Positions 20,281 through 25,483 of a stretch of DNA of 25,483 bases are shown here, piece by piece. This DNA is from Larix sibirica (taxonomy: Eukaryota; Streptophyta; Pinopsida; Pinales; Pinaceae). The stretch lies in NCBI GenBank assembly GCA_004151065.3, contig NWUY0300008899.1, forward strand, positions 66,269-91,751, in the 5' to 3' direction. The position numbers and the translations under genes are program-made. The notes beneath the pieces were generated by a model. That model ran no database searches. It worked only from the letters and a program-made list of their open reading frames with translations, and was not told the DNA's origin. Numbering within the stretch: position 1 is the stretch's first letter; every line of letters begins with the position of its first letter.

Positions 20281-20932
20281 CAATTACACATAGTTGAGCA
20301 TGTGTTTTGTTCTTCATCTTTGGTCTGATGGACATGGGATTGCTCCTGGACCTGCCTCTTCCAAGAAGTTAAGCCTATCCTCCACCTACACTTTAATCTC
20401 CATCTTACCCTTCATTTCGACATGGGAGGTGGCTTGCTTGTTAACCATCAAACTACGTGAATCACGCCTCTTGATGAGAAGAGAGCTCCTCCAACCTGGA
20501 TGCTCAACTAGTTTTTCTTTTTTGTGTGTGATACAGTGCCCCTAAGGTTTGTCGACTTAAGGAGGCACAGAGGCTTGGAGGGAAAGATAAAATTCACTGG
20601 GTACTTGAAGATACAAAAGGCATAATGAATCCTTCTAAGCCTTGAGAGAGAACCATTGTTCTCCAAATCCCCCTCCCATTCGCTTCGATTAAAGGACACC
20701 TAACTTGCAGAGGCATAGGATAAACAAAACCAAGAAAAACCAAAAGCATAATGGAAACTATGAAGAAATAATGACCTTGTTCTACTCTTCTATTAAAATC
20801 TTGGTCACATTATGCCCCTACCTTTTCCAAATCGCCAACCCTGGGTCATATAATGATTGCGAAACTATTGTTGATATTGTCTTATCTGATATCTTCCATG
20901 ATCTATTGAATCCTTACCCATTATTTGCCATG
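20281..20932. other. No assignable gene
   Basis: Apart from the charged minus-strand fragments described with 19880-20280, I see no motif. The plus-strand frames 20294-20545 and 20705-21001 have no recognisable content. No poly-T run marks a LINE tail end. Confidence 0.3.
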
Positions 20933-21023
20933 AGCCAGAATAATGACGCACATATAAACTGCTGCCTTTGCCCCTTCATTCCACGATTTCCCATGAACTA
21001 GAGTTATGGAGTGCATGTAAACT
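20933..21023. repeat. Two diverged ~53 bp tandem units
   Basis: ATTTGCCATGAGCCAGAA at 20933 and ATTTCCCATGAACTAGAG at 20986 begin two units with about two-thirds identity over 38 bases, each reaching a TATAAACT/TGTAAACT word. Confidence 0.45.
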
Positions 21024-21110
21024 TTTGTCTCCTCCCTCCACGTTGCTGCAAGATTACACTTGTCATATCAATGCCTCCTTCCCCAACACCCCATTCAGGT
21101 GACTGAGATA

Positions 21111-22805
21111 CTAAATATAAAACTTGTGATCATCTTGCTTGAGGCTATATTGCTCGAGAATATCCCAATTAGTGTATATGTACCCTAAAGTTTTGATGAC
21201 CCATTCGTTAGCTATACTATTAGATTTCCTTCTGACATGAGACGTGAGGAGAGTTGGTATTTGGACAAAGATTCTATGGATCCTTTCCTAGGCAGATAAC
21301 ATCCTTAAGTGCTGGGATATTTTATCAGTCCTGGTGCCATTCAATAATCGTTTCAAGGATTGGATTAGGATTACATAATCACCTTCAGCGATGACTTTGG
21401 AATAATTTATCTCTAGCTATTTGAAGCCCTTTTTCCATTGCCTTGATCTATATGGAATTGTTGGTATGTTCCTAGGCAGATAGTGAAGACCCTGAGGATA
21501 TTCCCTTAGTGATCTGTAAATAATCCTCATACACTAGCTAGACCAAGATTTCATTTGGAATCACCATCAAAGTTTAGTTTGATGTTGTCTATCGTGGGGA
21601 GGGGGTCATAAAATGTTTTGAGCTATTGAGAAAAAGTGATTTTTGTCCTTTTCTTGCCAACTGTAGGAGTTTATAGTTTTTGTTATCTAAAATTTGATAC
21701 CATTCCATAGTTTATGGAACAAGATGGGTTCATTTTTAAATATCCTTTTGTTTCTTTCTTTCCATTTGCTTTAGAGAAGGAAGCTTGGAAAGAGGTTCCA
21801 ACTTCTGTTTAGGACTACATTGTTAAAGGGGGTGTTATCCATTCCTTTATTGTTAGCAACAAATATTGATTGATTCTGTCTAATTTTTGAAACATATAAG
21901 CTCTTGTAGTCTAGAGTTACTCAGCAAGGGAGCATTGGTAGAAAATATAATCATATGTCTCCTCTTCCTGCTAACATAGGATGCAACTTGAGAGACCTTC
22001 AAATACATGATGCCTTAGTCTGTCTCAGTTCAGGACTTTACTTTGAACTAACATCCAAAGAAAGGTTGAAACTTTTGGCCATTGTTTCATGTTCCAAACT
22101 TTGGATCATAGCTTGTATTTATTTAATGATATGTGACTATCTTCTAGGCTATAGGACTTCTAGATCTAATAAGAGTATCCTCCATGTAAATGCTATCTAA
22201 TAATGTTTGGTCCTAGCTTCCATATGATCTTTATGCTTTGGAGATCTAAGGAGAGCAAATCCAATTGCTATGTCTCACCTGTGATGGGTAAGCATTATTA
22301 GTTTCTCCACGAATAAAGGTTGGGGCTTGTTTTGTTTTGCTAGTATTGGATATGGAAGTCGAGTTGAGTTGTTGACATTGAGTTTGAATATGAGAGAAAG
22401 AGGAGATATCTTGGATTTTGAGGAGTTTTTTTTTAGAGTCTTCCCATAAAAGAGGTGTTTGGTCATCTCCTACCTCCTAGAAGTTGTTGGATTGAGCAAT
22501 GCTCTCATTTTTCCAAGCATTGTTCCATATATCCAATTCTTTGAGATTGGAATCCATGCAAAATAGGTCTTGATTGGGAATGTGTTAAACATATTCATGC
22601 CTCCATATCTGACTCTATATCTCTGTGGGGTTGGTTACCCATTGCCACCAAATTTTGTTGCCTAGGGTCTTACTGAATGTTAGCATGTTTTGACCACTAG
22701 CCCTCTTGACTTCTTAGGCTTCCAGAATTTGTCCCTATAAATCAATGCTCATTTTCTTTTCTTGCTAGCTCCTTCCCACATGACAACTCTGTGGATATTT
22801 TGGAT
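21111..22805 (-). pseudogene. LINE ORF2 C-terminal part, duplicated copy A, with true 3' end
   Basis: Read leftwards, it begins with IQNIHRVVMWEG and KFWKPKKSRGL (conserved C-terminal region of plant L1 ORF2). A WNNAWKN part follows, then a zinc-knuckle of the zf-RVT type at about 21950-22100 with CILC and ETYDYIFYQC; the expected His is Tyr. The RNase H domain then shows IKLNFDG (first Asp), IKAMEKGLQIARD across a frameshift, KVIAEGD, and PTLLTSHVRRKSNSIAN, where the last Asp is Asn. Copy A alone continues into the C-terminal tail and stops at 21111-21113. RNase H of archaeal type at the end of ORF2 is established in plant L1 elements. Many stops and frameshifts make it inactive. Confidence 0.8.
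21234..22805. repeat. 1.57 kb tandem duplication inside the LINE, copy A
   Basis: Matches 22806-24444 at offset 1572-1573 until the 61-base insertion. The join lies in GACATGAGA, present at 21234-21242 and 22806-22814; the other end, GATGACAT/GATGGCAT, shares the short word, so microhomology may have guided the event. Identity is about 99% up to roughly 21840 and about 92-95% beyond. Confidence 0.9.
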
Positions 22806-24444
22806 GACATGAGAGGTGAGGAGAGTTGGTATTTGGACAAAGATTCTATGGATCTTTTCCTGGGCAGATAACATCCTTAAGTGCTGGGATATTTTATCAG
22901 TCCTGGTGCCATTCAATAATCGTTTCAAGGATTGGATTAGGATTACATAATCACCTTCAGCGATGACTTTGGAATAATTTATCTCTAGCTATTTGAAGCC
23001 CTTTTTCCATTGCCTTGATCTATATGGAATTGTTGGTATGTTCCTAGGCAGATAGTGAAGACCCTGAGGATATTCCCTTAGTGATCTGTAAATAATCCTC
23101 ATACACTAGCTAGACCAAGATTTCATTTGGAATCACCATCAAAGTTTAGTTTGATGTTGTCTATCGTGGGGAGGGGGTCATAAAATGTTTTGAGCTATTG
23201 AGAAAAAGTGATTTTTGTCCTTTTCTTGCCAACTGTAGGAGTTTATAGTTTTTGTTATCTAAAATTTGATACCATTCCATAGTTTATGGAACAAGATGGG
23301 TTCATTTTTAAATATCCTTTTGTTTCTTTCTTTCCATGTGCTTTAGAGAAGGAAGCTTGGAAAGAGGTTCCAACTTCTGTTTAGGACTACATTGTTAAAG
23401 GGGGTGTTCACCATTCCTTTATTGTTAGCAACAAATATTTGATTGATTCTGTCCAATTGTTGAAAGAGATAAGCTATTGTAGTCTAGAGTTACTCAGCAA
23501 GGGAGCATTGGTAGAAAAGATAATCATATGTCTCCTCTTCCTGCTGACATAGGATGTAACTTGGGAGACCTTAAAATACATGATGCCTTAATCTATCTCA
23601 GTTCAGGACTTTACTTTGAACTAACATACAAAGAAAGGTTGAAAATTTTGGCCATTGTTTTGTGTTCCAAACTTTGGATCATAGCTTGTATTTATTTAAG
23701 GATATGTGACTATCTTCTAGGATATAGGCCTTCTAGATCTAATAAGAGTATACTCCATGTAAATGCTATCTAATAATGTTTGGTCCTAGCTTCCATATGA
23801 TCTTTATGCTTTGGAGATCTAAGGAGAGCAACTTCAATTGCTCTATCTCACCTATGATGGGTAAGCATTATTAGTTTCTCCAGGAATAAAGGTTGGGGCT
23901 TGTTTTGTTTTGCTAGTATTGGGATATGGAAGTCAAGTTGAGTTGTTGACATTGAGTTTGAATATGAGAGAAAGAGGATATATCTTGGAGTTTGGGGAGT
24001 TGTTTCGGAGAGTCTTCCCATAAAAGAGGTGTTTGGTAATCTCCTACCTCCTAGAAGTTGTTGGATTGAGCAATGCTCTCATTTTTCCAAGCATTGTTCC
24101 ATATATCCAACTCTTTGAGATTGGAATCCATGCAAATTAGGTCTTAATTGGGAATGTGTTAAACATATTCATTCTTTGAGATTGGAATCCATGCAAATTA
24201 GGTCTTAATTGGGAATGTGTTAAACATATTCATGCCTCCATATTTGACTCTATATCTCAGTAGGGTTGGTTACCCATTACCACCAAATTTTGTTGCCCGG
24301 GGCCTTGCTGAATGTTAGCATGTTTTGACCACTAACCCTCTCGACTTCTTAGGCTTGCATAATTTGTCCCTATAAATCAATGCTCATTTTCTTTTCTTGG
24401 TAGCTCCTCCCACATGAAGACTCTGTGGATATTTTGGATGGCAT
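22806..24444 (-). pseudogene. LINE ORF2 C-terminal part, duplicated copy B
   Basis: Same domain order as copy A: IQNIHRVFMWEE, CKPKKSRGL, DIWNNAWKNESI, LLWEDSPKQLPKLQDIS, zinc-knuckle and RNase H. Here the first Cys of the knuckle is Tyr (YILCQQEEE), whereas copy A keeps it. The frame is cut at LLTSHV, where copy A begins, so the RNase H lacks its end. A 61-base perfect tandem duplication at 24112-24233 is private to this copy. It is contiguous with the reverse transcriptase on the right, so this is the part that follows the polymerase directly. Confidence 0.8.
22806..24444. repeat. 1.57 kb tandem duplication inside the LINE, copy B
   Basis: Second unit of the duplication, about 61 bases longer than copy A because of the internal tandem repeat at 24112-24233. 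Confidence 0.9.
24112..24233. repeat. Perfect 61 bp tandem duplication
   Basis: Units 24112-24172 and 24173-24233 are identical base for base by eye. Copy A has a single unit at the equivalent place. It breaks the reading frame of copy B, since 61 is not a multiple of three. Confidence 0.95.
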
Positions 24445-25483
24445 TAATGATATTGGGAGGGGCAACTAAGAGAGAGACGAGATAAAGAAGCATGGCCTCC
24501 AAGATCGATTTCAGAAGGGTTAGCGACCATGCAAATTGAGGGATTTGGAGGTCCAAGAGTTGAGTTTGAGTTCAAGCCTAACTAGAAAGTATTCCTAGGA
24601 GAGGTGTAAGGTCATATTAAGAAAGAGTGGAGCACCAAGATATTTGGAGGATAGAGAACCAATTTGGAAATTGAGAATTCAGGCAATGTTGTGTTGAGTG
24701 ATGGGACGTGTGACGGTGAAGAAGATCTGGGACTCAAGGTAATTGAAAACAATGCTAGAGGAGTCTAGGATGGACTTGAAGGTTGAGGATTTATAGGTGG
24801 AGGAATATCCCTTGAGAAGGGTGCCATCCACAAATTGGAGATGGGAGAAAGGATTAAGGGAATTGGGGATTCCGAGGCCCTAGAATTGGCCCTCAATAGT
24901 AGTCTGGTTGAGACTTTTGTTGAGGTCATTCGCTATAAGAATGTGGTAAGAATGAAGATTAAAGGAGAGAGGGCATATCCCTATCTGATACCATAAGAAG
25001 TATTGAAGGGTTTAGAGGGAAAGACATTGATGGGAATGGAAAAGAATGCTAAGGAGCTAAGATTGAGCACCAATGGATCCAATTGGAACAAAATCCAAAG
25101 GTTGAAAGCATTTGCACTACGAAGTTCCTGTTGATTCTATCAAAGGGCTTTGAAAGATTAAGCTCGATGAACATACCTAGTTTATTTGAGATATTTAGGG
25201 AGTGTAGAGCCTCATGCAAGTACCATGATGCCATCCAAAATCTATCTACCCTCAATGTAACCTCCTTGTTCTTTTGAGTTAATTTGGTGCATGATGGGCT
25301 TGAGATGAGTGGACATTATCTTCGCAATGATCTTGCAGAATACATTGCAGAGGGAGATGGGTCTATTTTTATGGGGCATTGGCCTTCTCCTCCTTTGTGA
25401 TGAGAGTTAACAAAGTGGAGTTTGTTACACCTAAAATCTTACCACCATTAGATTCAGTGTATACATCCCTGAAGTTTCATTGG
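24445..25483 (-). pseudogene. LINE (L1-like) ORF2 reverse transcriptase, partial
   Basis: The 5' part lies beyond the window. Motifs in order from the right: LPLCNV-type block (PISLCNV pattern with changes) near 25310-25365; EQGGYIEG-like block with DG; in 25255-25049 FIELNLSKPFDRINRNF, with the first catalytic Asp of the LDLSKA box changed to Asn, then MLSTFGFCSNWIHW; GIR-stop-GYALSPLIFIL near 24960-25000; and QFVDGTLL at about 24820-24837, where the catalytic [FY]-x-DD box has its second Asp changed to Gly. FQIGSLSSKYLGAPLF and RLTLLKSILEAM (about 24500) follow. Two catalytic changes plus stops mean a dead enzyme. ORF2 would nick target DNA and copy its own RNA; the endonuclease part is not in the window. 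Confidence 0.85.

Noticed and set aside
21955-22200. Plus-strand frame conserved in both LINE copies (also 23528-23773)
   Set aside because: Conservation comes from the 1.57 kb duplication; the minus strand carries the zinc-knuckle coding motifs, so this is antisense.
25083-25277. Plus-strand frame opposite the LINE reverse transcriptase
   Set aside because: It is the antisense shadow of the minus-strand RT motifs.

Overview
The window looks like repeat-rich nuclear DNA of a seed plant. The grounds are an AT-rich composition, no intact gene, and nested, decayed plant-type Ty3, copia and LINE retrotransposons. The heavy decay and nesting suggest a large genome, and a gymnosperm is my best guess, which the sequence does not prove. 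Nothing here looks like a working host gene, rRNA, tRNA or CRISPR array.

Layout. (1) Positions 61-7330 and 7332-14596 are two nearly identical copies of one 7.27 kb segment, separated by a single N at 7331. Each copy holds the 3' half of a decayed Ty3/gypsy element on the minus strand: gag C-terminus, integrase and an RNase H domain placed after the integrase. A decayed gene resembling a plant mobile domain lies on the opposite strand. Next to these is the start of a copia element on the plus strand: LTR end, tRNA-iMet primer site, first part of gag, then a non-coding tail with four ~103 bp tandem repeats. (2) 14597-15405 is the end of the copia element: polypurine tract and 3' LTR. (3) 15406-15998 is the N-terminal part of a Ty3 gag on the minus strand, so the copia element sits inside that gag gene. 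Its leader and probably an LTR follow, up to about 18.5 kb. (4) 18.5-21.1 kb is mostly unassignable, with a possible second copia LTR end near 19.67 kb and a coiled-coil-like minus-strand ORF remnant. (5) 21111-25483 is the 3' part of a LINE (L1-like) ORF2 on the minus strand: reverse transcriptase, C-terminal region, zinc-knuckle and RNase H. A 1.57 kb segment of it is tandemly duplicated.

The most parsimonious history is that a Ty3 element was hit by a copia insertion in its gag, and both then lost large internal parts. The locus was then either duplicated in tandem or, more likely, represented twice because two overlapping contigs were joined at the N. The features most worth attention are the post-integrase RNase H together with the antisense mobile-domain-like gene in the Ty3 element, and the mosaic divergence of the LINE duplication. 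I found no sign of a new defence or regulatory system.
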